From the NCBI GenBank assembly GCA_027006785.1, contig JALTFR010000018.1, forward strand, positions 1-60,986: a stretch of 60,986 bases of DNA, written 5' to 3'. Shown here one piece after another: positions 32,921 through 41,441 of this stretch. Every line of letters begins with the position of its first letter. Position 1 is the first letter of the stretch. Under the pieces are notes generated by a model. That model had not been told where the DNA came from. It made no database searches and saw only the letters and a list, made by a program, of their open reading frames with translations. The DNA is from Thermoplasmata archaeon (lineage in GTDB: Archaea; Thermoplasmatota; Thermoplasmata; WALJ01). The position numbers and the translations under genes were made by a program.

Positions 32921-33586
32921 CTAACGGACGCGCTCGTAATCTGCGATCACCTCTGATGTCACCGTCCAGACCTTCAGAATCCCGTCGTAGATGGACACCT
33001 TCCGATCCGCTATCTCATACACCGGGCTCCTGTAATCTCCTTCCGGAAATCCGCCTATTATCACTATATAATCACCTTTCTTTCTGAATATTCCACCGAG
33101 CTTCGCCTTCTCACCCTCGGGAGACATCGCGATTATCTCCTCGTCCCTCCGTATGTCCTCGATGTACTCCTTCAGCGGATAGCCGTATGTCAGTTCCAGC
33201 AGCGGGTTCTTCCTGCTTGGGACTGCCTCCATGTCATAGAGGGATTCCATCAACCCGATGAACCGGTCATAGTGCTTCGGCAGCCTTGTTTCTGGGTTCA
33301 CCTCTATTATCTCGTCGTTCCTCGTGTGCACAGCCACCCTCACCTCACCTTCCTGATTGGCTATGGAATCCAGCGCAAGGAGCATGAACATATGCACTAT
33401 GTCCGGCCTTCCCCTTCTGCCTCCATCATCCAGTTCCTTCATCGCGGAGTGGTGGTATGTTGCATCCAGCATGCACATCTTGGCCTTCTTCTTCCTGCGC
33501 TTCGTGTATGCGACGACCGCCGGGTGGCCCCATAACTTCTGGGGTATAAGTTCGAGTTCGGCGTCCGCAAGTATGAGGGTGAGCAT
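32921..33586 (-). CDS. nep1: Ribosome biogenesis protein Nep1 (16S rRNA pseudouridine N1-methyltransferase)
   Basis: 221 residues, SPOUT fold. Family signatures: LTLILADAELELIPQKLWG, MLDATYHHSAMKEL, RRGRPDIVHMFMLLALDSIA, RVAVHTRNDEIIEVNPETRL and KHYDRFIGLMESLYD. It methylates the pseudouridine in helix 35 of 16S rRNA. It lies upstream of the radical SAM gene and downstream of exonuclease III on the same strand. Confidence 0.95.
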   Translation of the reverse strand: MLTLILADAELELIPQKLWGHPAVVAYTKRRKKKAKMCMLDATYHHSAMKELDDGGRRGRPDIVHMFMLLALDSIANQEGEVRVAVHTRNDEIIEVNPETRLPKHYDRFIGLMESLYDMEAVPSRKNPLLELTYGYPLKEYIEDIRRDEEIIAMSPEGEKAKLGGIFRKKGDYIVIIGGFPEGDYRSPVYEIADRKVSIYDGILKVWTVTSEVIADYERVR

Positions 33587-33613
33587 GGTGGGTAAATGCC
33601 CTTCTTATTTAAT

Positions 33614-34375
33614 TTACTCCATCACCAGTTCTATCGGGCAGTGGTCGGAGCCCATGACCTCATTGAGTATGTTGGCCTCCTTTATCCTGTCCTTCAGTTC
33701 CTCGCTGACGATGAAGTAGTCTATGCGCCATCCGATATTTCTCTCCCTCGCCCTTGTCCTGTAGCTCCACCACGAGTATTTCACCTCGTCGGGATGCAGA
33801 TACCTGAATGTGTCTATGTACCCGTGCTCGAGGAACTTCGTCATCCATTCCCTTTCCTCCCTCGTGAATCCCGGGTTTCCCTCGTTGTCCTTCGGCCTTG
33901 CTATGTCTATCTCCCGATGGGCAACATTGAAATCCCCACATATCACCACAGGCTTTCTCTTCCTCAATTTCTCTGCGAATTCCAGCAGTTTATCATCAAA
34001 ATCTATCTTGAAGTCCAGCCTCGTCAGGCCGTGCTGGGAATTAGGAAAATAGGTGTTTATCAGGTAAAAGCCCTCAAACTCAAGGGTCAGCACCCTTCCC
34101 TCTGAATCGTATTCAGGATGCCCCATTCCGTATATGACATCCTGCGGCCTTATCTTCGTATAGGTGACGACACCGCTGTACCCCTTCCTCTGCGCAGGGT
34201 ACCAGTATGCCTCGTATCTATCCACATGCCGCAGTTCAGCGGGAAAATCGTTCGGTCCCCCTTTCGTTTCCTGAAAGCAGTAGACATCAGCGTTAAGTTC
34301 ATGTATCAGCCCGGGAAGTATCTCCTTGCGGTGCACAGCCCGCATTCCGTTGACATTCCATGAGATAAGGCGCAT
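33614..34375 (-). CDS. xthA: Exodeoxyribonuclease III / AP endonuclease
   Basis: 253 residues. All ExoIII motifs are visible: LISWNVNGMRAV, CFQETKG (catalytic Glu), GYSGVVTYTKI, LINTYFPNSQ, VICGDFNVAHREIDIARPK (Asp and Asn), RIDYFIVSEEL and MGSDHCPIELVM (Asp-His). It acts in base-excision repair. The start is MRLISWN, with a TATA-like GCTTTTTAAG ~25 bases upstream that carries GAGCGCTC next to it; probably leaderless. Confidence 0.96.
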   Translation of the reverse strand: MRLISWNVNGMRAVHRKEILPGLIHELNADVYCFQETKGGPNDFPAELRHVDRYEAYWYPAQRKGYSGVVTYTKIRPQDVIYGMGHPEYDSEGRVLTLEFEGFYLINTYFPNSQHGLTRLDFKIDFDDKLLEFAEKLRKRKPVVICGDFNVAHREIDIARPKDNEGNPGFTREEREWMTKFLEHGYIDTFRYLHPDEVKYSWWSYRTRARERNIGWRIDYFIVSEELKDRIKEANILNEVMGSDHCPIELVME

Positions 34376-34446
34376 GATGATGCATAGGAGCGCTCTTAAA
34401 AAGCCTTTCGTGAAAATCTTTAAGCCCACAACAGCGATGTGATGAC

Positions 34447-35373
34447 ATGAACTCCCTCGCCTTCGGACCTGTGCCTTCCAGGAGGCTCGGGCGCAGCCTC
34501 GGTATAAACAACATACCTCCGAAGATATGCACATACGACTGCGTTTACTGCCAGCTCGGAGGCACGGTGAGAAAAACGATAAGCCGTCAGGTATTCTACA
34601 AGCCTGAGGAAATCTTCGATGAGGCTGAAAAGACTGTTGAAGGCTCTGGACACATAGATTATCTGACCTTCGTTCCGGACGGCGAGCCTACGCTTGACAT
34701 CAATCTCGGAAAGGAGAGGGAAATGCTCAAAGCCCTTGGAAGAACCGCGATAATCACGAACTCATCCCTCATGTGGATGGAAGATGTGAGGGAGGACCTC
34801 ATTGGTTTTGACCTGGTTTCCGTAAAGGTGGATGCGCTCTCCACCGAACTCTGGAAAAGAATAGACAGGCCGCACGATGCTCTTGACATAGAAAAAATAG
34901 CCGAATGCCTTCTTGAGTTCAGGGACTCCTTCAAAGGAAGGCTGATAACCGAAACCATGCTCATCGGAGGCGTGGATTATTCTGGAGAACTTGAAAAGAT
35001 AGGAAGGTTCCTGTCGGAGTTGAAGCCGGATATGGCATACATCTCAGTGCCAACGCGCCCGCCTTCGGAATCGTGGGTCACTCCGCCTTCCGAAGAACTT
35101 CTCGCATCTGCATTCCATGAATTCTCAAGATACACAGAGACCGAGTTCCTTATCTCCTACGAAGGCGACGATTTCTCCACATCCGGGGATGCAGAGAAGG
35201 ACATACTGTCCATATCCTCTGTCCACCCTCTCAGGTATGACGCAGTGGAAAAGATACTCAAAAGCGATGGTGCGGACTGGGGCCTCGTGGAATCCCTGAT
35301 ATCATCCAGAAGGCTGGTGCGCATAGAATACAGCGGTGAGGAGTACTTCGTGAGGAAATTGCCGCTCCGCTAA
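34447..35373 (+). CDS. Radical SAM protein, COG0731-type Fe-S oxidoreductase
   Basis: 308 residues beginning with the family hallmark FGPVPSRRLGRSLGINNIPP and the cluster motif CTYDCVYC (Cys28, 32, 35). LTFVPDGEPTLDINLGKE, SVKVDALSTELWKRIDRPH and TETMLIGGVDYSGELEK follow. A C-terminal ~60-residue winged-helix-like region (AEKDILSISSVHPLRYDAVE) is usual for this group. Substrate unknown; it is related to wyosine-type radical SAM enzymes only at superfamily level. A TATA-like AATCTTTAAG lies ~25 bases upstream. Confidence 0.85.
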   Translation: MNSLAFGPVPSRRLGRSLGINNIPPKICTYDCVYCQLGGTVRKTISRQVFYKPEEIFDEAEKTVEGSGHIDYLTFVPDGEPTLDINLGKEREMLKALGRTAIITNSSLMWMEDVREDLIGFDLVSVKVDALSTELWKRIDRPHDALDIEKIAECLLEFRDSFKGRLITETMLIGGVDYSGELEKIGRFLSELKPDMAYISVPTRPPSESWVTPPSEELLASAFHEFSRYTETEFLISYEGDDFSTSGDAEKDILSISSVHPLRYDAVEKILKSDGADWGLVESLISSRRLVRIEYSGEEYFVRKLPLR

Positions 35374-35454
35374 CCCTCACCTATTTATACCAGTAGAATT
35401 TCGATGGGCTGAAAGGGGATGTGCCTCCATGGTGAACCCTAAGGAGTTGAAAAC

Positions 35455-36123
35455 ATGACGGAAGAAGAGATCGTTGAACAGACGGCTGAGACTCCGGCCG
35501 AGACATCGTATGGTGACGATGAGGAGAAGGCCCCGAAGAAGCCGAAGAACATGTACGGCTATGTGGGCGAGATGTGGAAGAAGCCAAGGCACGATGAGAT
35601 GAAGAGGCTTCAGTGGGAGCGCATGATAGAGTGGAGGAAGGAGCCTTCCATAAAGCGCATAGAGTATCCCACGAGGATAGACCGCGCCAGAGCCCTCGGT
35701 TATAAGGCGAAGCAGGGCTATGTCCTTGTCCGTGTCAAGGTCAGAAGGGGCGGGCTCAGGAAGAGAAGGATAAAAGGCGGAAGGAAGGCCAGCAAGAAGG
35801 GTATCCTCAAAATAACAATGGGCAAGAGCCTTCAGAGGATAGCCGAGGAAAGGGCCTCCAAGAAGTACCCGAACCTCGAAGTGCTCAATTCATACTGGGT
35901 CGGCCAGGATGGAAAGCAGAAGTACTACGAGGTCATACTCGTTGATCCCCATCACCCTGTGATAAAGAGCGATTCGAAGATAAACTGGATAAGCAAACAC
36001 AAGGACCGTGCAGGCAGAGGGCTCACAAGCGCTGGAAAGAAAGGCCGTGGAATGAGAAGGAAGGGCAAGGGCACCGAGAAGAACAGGCCTTCCATAAGGG
36101 CACACGGAAGGAAGGGCAAGTGA
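35455..36123 (+). CDS. rpl15e: 50S ribosomal protein L15e (eL15) with acidic N-terminal extension
   Basis: 222 residues. The L15e core begins at [20 protein letters not shown] and includes [20 protein letters not shown] and [20 protein letters not shown]. About 32 residues precede the core and are acidic ([20 protein letters not shown]), not usual in archaeal L15e, which starts at the MYGY segment. Choosing the internal Met would remove it, but no ribosome site precedes that Met. A TATA-like CTATTTATACC lies at ~35390. Confidence 0.93.
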   Translation: MTEEEIVEQTAETPAETSYGDDEEKAPKKPKNMYGYVGEMWKKPRHDEMKRLQWERMIEWRKEPSIKRIEYPTRIDRARALGYKAKQGYVLVRVKVRRGGLRKRRIKGGRKASKKGILKITMGKSLQRIAEERASKKYPNLEVLNSYWVGQDGKQKYYEVILVDPHHPVIKSDSKINWISKHKDRAGRGLTSAGKKGRGMRRKGKGTEKNRPSIRAHGRKGK

Positions 36124-36127
36124 TATC

Positions 36128-36448
36128 ATGGCCATGATGTTCTGCCCTAAATGCCATTCCATAATGGTTCCTCAGAGGAACGATAAGGGCGAAGAGGTCC
36201 TCGTCTGTACGAAGTGCGGCTATACCAAGGACATAAAAGGAGGCACCATCATCAAAGAGAATGCCGAGGAAAAGGAGATGGTGGTCATAGAGGGTGACGA
36301 AGGCATACTGCCAAAGACAAAGGTGGAATGCCCGAAGTGCGGAAACGACGAGGCCTACTGGAGGCTGGAACAGACCAGGTCCGCAGATGAGCCCGAAACA
36401 AGGATATACCGCTGTACGAAATGCGGCCACACATGGAGAGAGTACTGA
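36128..36448 (+). CDS. tfs: Transcription factor S (TFS, TFIIS/RPB9-like)
   Basis: 106 residues. Two zinc ribbons: FCPKCHSIM with VCTKCGYTK at the N-terminus, and VECPKCGNDEAYWRL with YRCTKCGHTWREY at the C-terminus. The cleavage hairpin RSADEPETR keeps the Asp-Glu pair that stimulates RNA cleavage by paused RNA polymerase. It starts 4 bp after rpl15e and faces aCPSF1, a termination factor, tail to tail. Confidence 0.95.
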   Translation: MAMMFCPKCHSIMVPQRNDKGEEVLVCTKCGYTKDIKGGTIIKENAEEKEMVVIEGDEGILPKTKVECPKCGNDEAYWRLEQTRSADEPETRIYRCTKCGHTWREY

Positions 36449-36475
36449 AAACCCTTCTTATTTCAATCCATTTTC

Positions 36476-38392
36476 CTATTTCAACCTCACGGTCTCAAGG
36501 TTCTTTGGAATGATGGTATCTATGCCATATTTCCTCTTTATCGCATAGGCCAGTTCTATGGACTTTGATTCCTCTCCGTGACACATGCTTATCCTTTTCG
36601 GCTGTGGGTCGAGCGCTGAAACATACCTCATCAACTGCCTTCTGTCCGAGTGCCCCGAGAATCCCTCCGAGCTCTCGATGTCCATCTTTATGTCTATGGT
36701 TATCGGATTTCCCCTTTCCATCAGGGTTACGTCCTTCCAGCCGCGCTGGATCTTGTTACCCAGCGTTCCTTCAGCCTGATAGCCCACAAATATGAGAGTG
36801 TTGTTCTCGTCATCGGCCCAGTGCTTGAAGTACTCCATGACCGGCCCTCCGTTCATCATACCTGATGTGGCCAGCACTATCTTCGGGTCAGGGTCTCCGA
36901 TTATCGCCTCCCTCTGCGCTCCGGTCTCAACACGGTTGAATATATCCGAAAGGAACGGGTTGCCCTCATCTGCAAATATCTTGCGCCTGAGGTCGCTGTT
37001 AAGGTATTCGGGATATGCAGTGTGTATCGCAGTTGCCTCCCATATCATACCGTCAAGATATACCGGGAGTTTCGGTATCTCTTCCTTCCTCATCAGTTCT
37101 TCAAGGACGAGCATGACCTCCTGTGAACGTCCGACCGCGAAAACAGGTATGAGAACCTTTCCTTTCTTTGCAAGAGTGCGGGTCACGATCTCTTTCAGAT
37201 CCTCGGTCGCTTCCTTCCTCGTTGGCTGTGTGTTGTTGTAGCCTCCGTATGTGGACTCCATTATAACTGTGTCAAGCCTTGGATACTTGACATTGGCAGC
37301 GTTGAAAAGCCATGTCTTTTCGTACTTTATGTCCCCTGTTATCATCAGATTATGCGCCCCGTTCCCTATGTTGAAATGAACCGATGCTGAGCCCAGGATG
37401 TGCCCTGCATTGTGAAATGTTACCTTGATGTCAGGAGCTATATCCGTGGTTTCCTTGTATTTCAGAGCTATGCAGTGTTTGACAGCGTTTCTTATATCCC
37501 CCGAACTGTAAGGGCTTTTTCCATTGTCTCCGTGTGCGACCTTGATATAATCTAGTTGAAGCAGAGCAGCAAGATCCCTTGTTGGTGGTGTGCAGTATAC
37601 TGGCCCCTCGTACCCGTACTTATATAGGGCAGGGATCAGTCCTGAATGGTCCAGATGTGCGTGGGTGAGAACTATACCATCTATAGAGTCAAGAGGCTGA
37701 AGTTCCGGAGCCTCAAGGAAGGGCGTTCTTTTATCAGGGTCGGTTGAAACATCGACTCCCACATCTATGAGTATCTTGCTGTTCTTTGTCATGAGCAGGG
37801 TTGCGCTACGCCCGACCTCGCGATATCCTCCGAGAGCCGTGAAACGAACCCAGTACTCTCCCTTCTCGATTGTGTCCCTGTTCAGCCTCTTTCCAAGCCT
37901 TTCCAGAAATACGCGCCTCTCAGCTCCAACCATCCGCAGATATTTCCTTATATCCTCTATGGTCTTCGAAGGTATGGGTGGCGTACGAATTACCTGGGGT
38001 GCCCAACCCGTCCTTCTCTTTATATCGTTCAAAAGCGCTCCTTTCTTTCCTATGACCTTACCGGGAGCCTTTGCCTCGATGGTCACCTGTCCGGTCTCTT
38101 TCTCGAAATAATACCCAGTTATTCCGGCATCATCAGGTACTATCCTCTCTATCTCAGATTTGGCATCCTCTTCCGGAAGTGTTATGGAGGGATCAGGCCT
38201 AACTATCACCCTTTTCTTAAGCTTTCTTGCCAGAGCATTGATTATCTCATCACTCTGGGCGAATGATGCCATGTCTCTCGTATATATTACAATCTCTGGT
38301 CCCTCGAAGGTCACCTTTACAAGGTCGCCTCTTCCTCCGAGAACCTCGTTTACGGCCTGTCTTGCCTCCCGAAGTACGTCGTCGAAGCTCAT
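36476..38392 (-). CDS. aCPSF1/FttA beta-CASP ribonuclease (transcription termination factor)
   Basis: 638 residues. The N-terminal ~150 residues hold KH domains (GKVIGKKGALLNDIKRRTGW), followed by a metallo-beta-lactamase domain with LTHAHLDHSGLIPAL and a beta-CASP domain with PVFAVGRSQEVMLVLEEL and EGFSGHSDRRQLMRYVSAL. This is the archaeal homologue of CPSF73, shown in other archaea to cleave RNA and end transcription. Full length; the start MSFDDVLREARQ fits the family. Confidence 0.96.
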   Translation of the reverse strand: MSFDDVLREARQAVNEVLGGRGDLVKVTFEGPEIVIYTRDMASFAQSDEIINALARKLKKRVIVRPDPSITLPEEDAKSEIERIVPDDAGITGYYFEKETGQVTIEAKAPGKVIGKKGALLNDIKRRTGWAPQVIRTPPIPSKTIEDIRKYLRMVGAERRVFLERLGKRLNRDTIEKGEYWVRFTALGGYREVGRSATLLMTKNSKILIDVGVDVSTDPDKRTPFLEAPELQPLDSIDGIVLTHAHLDHSGLIPALYKYGYEGPVYCTPPTRDLAALLQLDYIKVAHGDNGKSPYSSGDIRNAVKHCIALKYKETTDIAPDIKVTFHNAGHILGSASVHFNIGNGAHNLMITGDIKYEKTWLFNAANVKYPRLDTVIMESTYGGYNNTQPTRKEATEDLKEIVTRTLAKKGKVLIPVFAVGRSQEVMLVLEELMRKEEIPKLPVYLDGMIWEATAIHTAYPEYLNSDLRRKIFADEGNPFLSDIFNRVETGAQREAIIGDPDPKIVLATSGMMNGGPVMEYFKHWADDENNTLIFVGYQAEGTLGNKIQRGWKDVTLMERGNPITIDIKMDIESSEGFSGHSDRRQLMRYVSALDPQPKRISMCHGEESKSIELAYAIKRKYGIDTIIPKNLETVRLK

Positions 38393-38417
38393 AACGATTC
38401 CTGCCAGTTATTTCACT

Positions 38418-39053
38418 CTATTGATACTTTTTTCTGAAGGGTTCCAGCTCTTTGTCGGTGTATCTCTTGAATCCTTCCTTTGTTATTGTGGCGAGATTTA
38501 TCCACCCTCCTGATGCGGAGTCCCTTCTCATGGCCATCGAAAGTGCCCTGACCGCAAGGTCCACACCATCCTTTATGCTCATGTCCTTTTTGTAGTGGTC
38601 TTCGAGCACACCGTAGACATAAGGGGAACCGGATCCGGTGGTCACATACTCATCCTCTATGGCCCCGCCTGCAGCATCCAGCGAGAACACATGACCCCCA
38701 GTACTGTCTATTCCCGCCACTATGAGCTGAACCCAGTACGGATAATATCGTCTTCCGTTCAGTATGTTGGACATCATGGTGGCAGAGCCCTTTATACTGA
38801 GGGGTGTCTCGTTCTTTATTCTGTATAGCTGCACCTCTGCCGAGAGATATCTTGCCAGCATCTGTGCGTCACCGACAAGACCAGCTATCGTCATCCCGAT
38901 GTGCTCATCTATCTTGAACAATTTGTTCGTCCTTTTGTTGGAAATGAGAGTTCCCATTGTGGCCCTCGACTCGGTAGCCATGACTATTCCGCCCTTGCAT
39001 ATCATTCCAAGAGTGGTAGTACCTTCCTTCAATTCAGGGTTTTCTTCTTTCAT
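38418..39053 (-). CDS. psmB: Proteasome beta subunit
   Basis: 211 residues. A short propeptide of 11 residues (MKEENPELKEG) ends in Gly before the catalytic Thr12 of TTTLGMICKGGIVMATESRA, so the subunit is self-processed. GIDSTGGHVFSLDAAGGAIE and the Lys in MATESRATMGTLISNK region complete the active site. The alpha subunit gene is not in the window. The 136-base gap upstream holds a TATA-like TTAAATAT and the inverted repeat GCCCC-aatat-GGGGC (39167-39181). Confidence 0.95.
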   Translation of the reverse strand: MKEENPELKEGTTTLGMICKGGIVMATESRATMGTLISNKRTNKLFKIDEHIGMTIAGLVGDAQMLARYLSAEVQLYRIKNETPLSIKGSATMMSNILNGRRYYPYWVQLIVAGIDSTGGHVFSLDAAGGAIEDEYVTTGSGSPYVYGVLEDHYKKDMSIKDGVDLAVRALSMAMRRDSASGGWINLATITKEGFKRYTDKELEPFRKKYQ

Positions 39054-39189
39054 AGTATCAACCTTTAAATTTTATTTTTTCAGGGCTCTTTCTCCCTTCA
39101 TCAGCACAGGAGTTCACCTCCGAAAAGTGCTGTGTGGAGGATTGCACAGCCATATTTAATGATTTCGCCCCAATATGGGGCTTTTTCTA

Positions 39190-39405
39190 TTACTTAGGAG
39201 CTATGCTAACAACGTTGTTTCCCCGAAGAACCACTTTACCAAGGCGTCTGACCCTCTCTTCGGTGGTCTCTTCGGTGTCCTCAAGGACCATGTTCATGTA
39301 GTCGTCAAAGCCGATAAGCTTTCCTTCCAGTACTCTGCCGTCCTTCAGAAGAAGAACGACCCTTTTGTTTATGGACTGTTCGAGCAGTGTGTTGGGCATG
39401 ACCAT
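39190..39405 (-). CDS. Sm-like RNA-binding protein (LSm)
   Basis: 71 residues from MVMPNTLLEQSINKRVVLLL. Sm motif 1 is GRVLEGKLIGFDDYMNMVLED and Sm motif 2 is LGKVVLRGNNVVSIAP. It forms ring hexamers or heptamers that bind U-rich RNA. The 30 in-frame residues upstream are not Sm-like and are excluded. It is divergent from thrS. The L37e gene that often follows LSm in archaea is absent here. Confidence 0.93.
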   Translation of the reverse strand: MVMPNTLLEQSINKRVVLLLKDGRVLEGKLIGFDDYMNMVLEDTEETTEERVRRLGKVVLRGNNVVSIAPK

Positions 39406-39533
39406 GTCGTTTCCCTCACTCGCCCATACACACGGGGGATTTAAAGTTTTTTGTATAAAACGACAATCTTCCCCGTCTAAGAGAAAGCACATCATCTTTT
39501 TTATACCAAATGAGATTCCGAGACGGTGATATC

Positions 39534-41363
39534 TTGAAGATACTGCTTATCCATTCGGATTACATCGAGTACGAAGCGAAGAAAAAGGCCATGAAAGGCG
39601 CAGAAGAGATTCCGGAAAATATGGCGAAAGGAAGGATGGACGAGGCCCTTGTTGTCTTCACGGCGGTGGAGAGAGAGGACGGGATTGACGATGTCATGCT
39701 TGCAAAGGAAGAGATACTGAAGACCGCAGAGACAGTCAAGGCAGAGAGGATAATGCTCTATCCGTATGCACACCTCAGCAGCAACCTCGCAAAGCCGAAT
39801 ATAGCCATAGAATTGATGAAAAATCTTGAAGATGAGCTTCGCTCCTCCTTCGAAGGGGATGTCGGGAGAGCGCCCTTCGGATGGTACAAGGCCTTCAAGA
39901 TATCCTGCAAAGGACATCCGCTCAGCGAACTTTCAAGGGAGATAAAGGCAAAGAAGGAGGCGGAAAAACCGAAGGGCGAGGAGAGTTTCCTTATACTGAA
40001 CCACGACGGTACGGAGATAGAGGTCGAGAAGGCGGAACTCGGTAAGGATGCCTTTTCAGTGATGGTTAAGAAGGAGGCCCTGCGCAAAGAGGCGGGTAAG
40101 TCCGAGCCGAAATACGCCCGTCTCTGCCATAAGTTCGGTATAGAATGGGAGGAGATGAGCGATGCCGGCCACATGCATTTCGCACCGAAGGGGGCCCTCA
40201 TAATGGACCTTGTCTCTGATTACTCGTGGAATGTGGTCAATGACCTCGGAATACCTGTGATGACCGTCAAGGGAACCAACATGTTCAATGTTGACGAGCC
40301 CGCCGTTAAGGAGCATGCTGACCTCTTCGGAGACAGGCTTTACTTCATAGACACCGGCGATAAGCGCCTTATTCTGAGATATGCGGCCTGCCACCAGCAG
40401 TTCGCTATGATGCGGAAGTGGAACATGAGCTATAAACAGCTGCCTTTCGGAGCATTTGAGGTGGCTGATGCATATCGTTTGGAGCAGTCCGGGGAGACCA
40501 TGCTCTGCTTCCGAACAAGGCGTATGAACATGCCGGACCTCCATGTCGTATGCAAGGACGAGGAGGATGCGAGAGAGTGGTTCGCAAAGGTGCACGAGCG
40601 CATATTTGAGGAGATCGAGAAGATAGGCAGGGACTACGAGATGCTGATTAACTTTTCATCCAGAAAGGCATACGATGATTCGAAGGAATGGCTGTTGAGT
40701 CTCCTCGGGCCAAGGAAGAAGAGAGCCCTTCTGCACTTCTACCCCGAGGGAATAAACTACTACTGGACAATAAACATAGAGTATCATATCAAGGACTACA
40801 ACAACAGGATGAGGGAGATCGGCACGGTCCAGATGGATGTTGGGAATGCTAAGAGGTTCGGAATAAAGTATGTGGATCCCGAAGGTAAGGAGCGATATCC
40901 GATAATCCTGCACACCGCCGTAATAGGCACCCTTGAAAGATACATCTACACCATCTTTGACTCCGCTGTGATACGGGAATCGCAGGGAAAAACAGGTACG
41001 ATACCCCTGTGGCTCAACCCCGAACAGGTGCGCTTCCTTCCTGTGAAAGATACGCATATGGAGAAAGCGAAGGAGATGGCCGAGTTCCTGACAGAGAACG
41101 GAATAAGGGCCGGATACGACGACAGGGACATCAGCGTCGGAAAGAAGGTCCGGAATGCAAAGCAGGACTGGGTGGGGTATGTCATAGTCATCGGTGATAA
41201 GGAGATTGAGTCCGAGAACCTGACTGTCTATGTCCGTGAGGAAAATGCCAACAGGGAAATGACCATTGATGCGCTCCTCACCGAGATCAAAGAAAAGACA
41301 GAGGGAATGCCCTACCGCCCGATGTACTTCCCGATGGAGGTCTCGAAAAGGGTATTCGAGTGA
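39534..41363 (+). CDS. thrS: Threonine--tRNA ligase (archaeal type with N-terminal editing domain)
   Basis: 609 residues. The archaeal editing domain starts KILLIHSDYIEYEAKKKAMK and covers ~1-140. The class II core has YRLEQSGETMLCFRTRRMNMPD and PLWLNPEQVRFLPV; the anticodon domain contains GYDDRDISVGKKVRNA. The start is taken as TTG because the family begins MKILLIHSD, a GGTGAT site precedes it, and the TATA-like TTTTTATACC at ~39497 would start transcription downstream of the ATG at 39510. Confidence 0.95.
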   Translation: MKILLIHSDYIEYEAKKKAMKGAEEIPENMAKGRMDEALVVFTAVEREDGIDDVMLAKEEILKTAETVKAERIMLYPYAHLSSNLAKPNIAIELMKNLEDELRSSFEGDVGRAPFGWYKAFKISCKGHPLSELSREIKAKKEAEKPKGEESFLILNHDGTEIEVEKAELGKDAFSVMVKKEALRKEAGKSEPKYARLCHKFGIEWEEMSDAGHMHFAPKGALIMDLVSDYSWNVVNDLGIPVMTVKGTNMFNVDEPAVKEHADLFGDRLYFIDTGDKRLILRYAACHQQFAMMRKWNMSYKQLPFGAFEVADAYRLEQSGETMLCFRTRRMNMPDLHVVCKDEEDAREWFAKVHERIFEEIEKIGRDYEMLINFSSRKAYDDSKEWLLSLLGPRKKRALLHFYPEGINYYWTINIEYHIKDYNNRMREIGTVQMDVGNAKRFGIKYVDPEGKERYPIILHTAVIGTLERYIYTIFDSAVIRESQGKTGTIPLWLNPEQVRFLPVKDTHMEKAKEMAEFLTENGIRAGYDDRDISVGKKVRNAKQDWVGYVIVIGDKEIESENLTVYVREENANREMTIDALLTEIKEKTEGMPYRPMYFPMEVSKRVFE

Positions 41364-41441
41364 GCGGGCTTTAATGCCCTGAAACACTTTTAGCAAAATC
41401 TTTTTATATCTGATATTATTGGTGGATATCAGGTGTGGTAT

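Noticed and set aside
39167-39181. GCCCC-aatat-GGGGC hairpin followed by T-run as a terminator
   Set aside because: The T-run is on the plus strand, where no gene ends; LSm and psmB run on the other strand. It is noted only as an inverted repeat.
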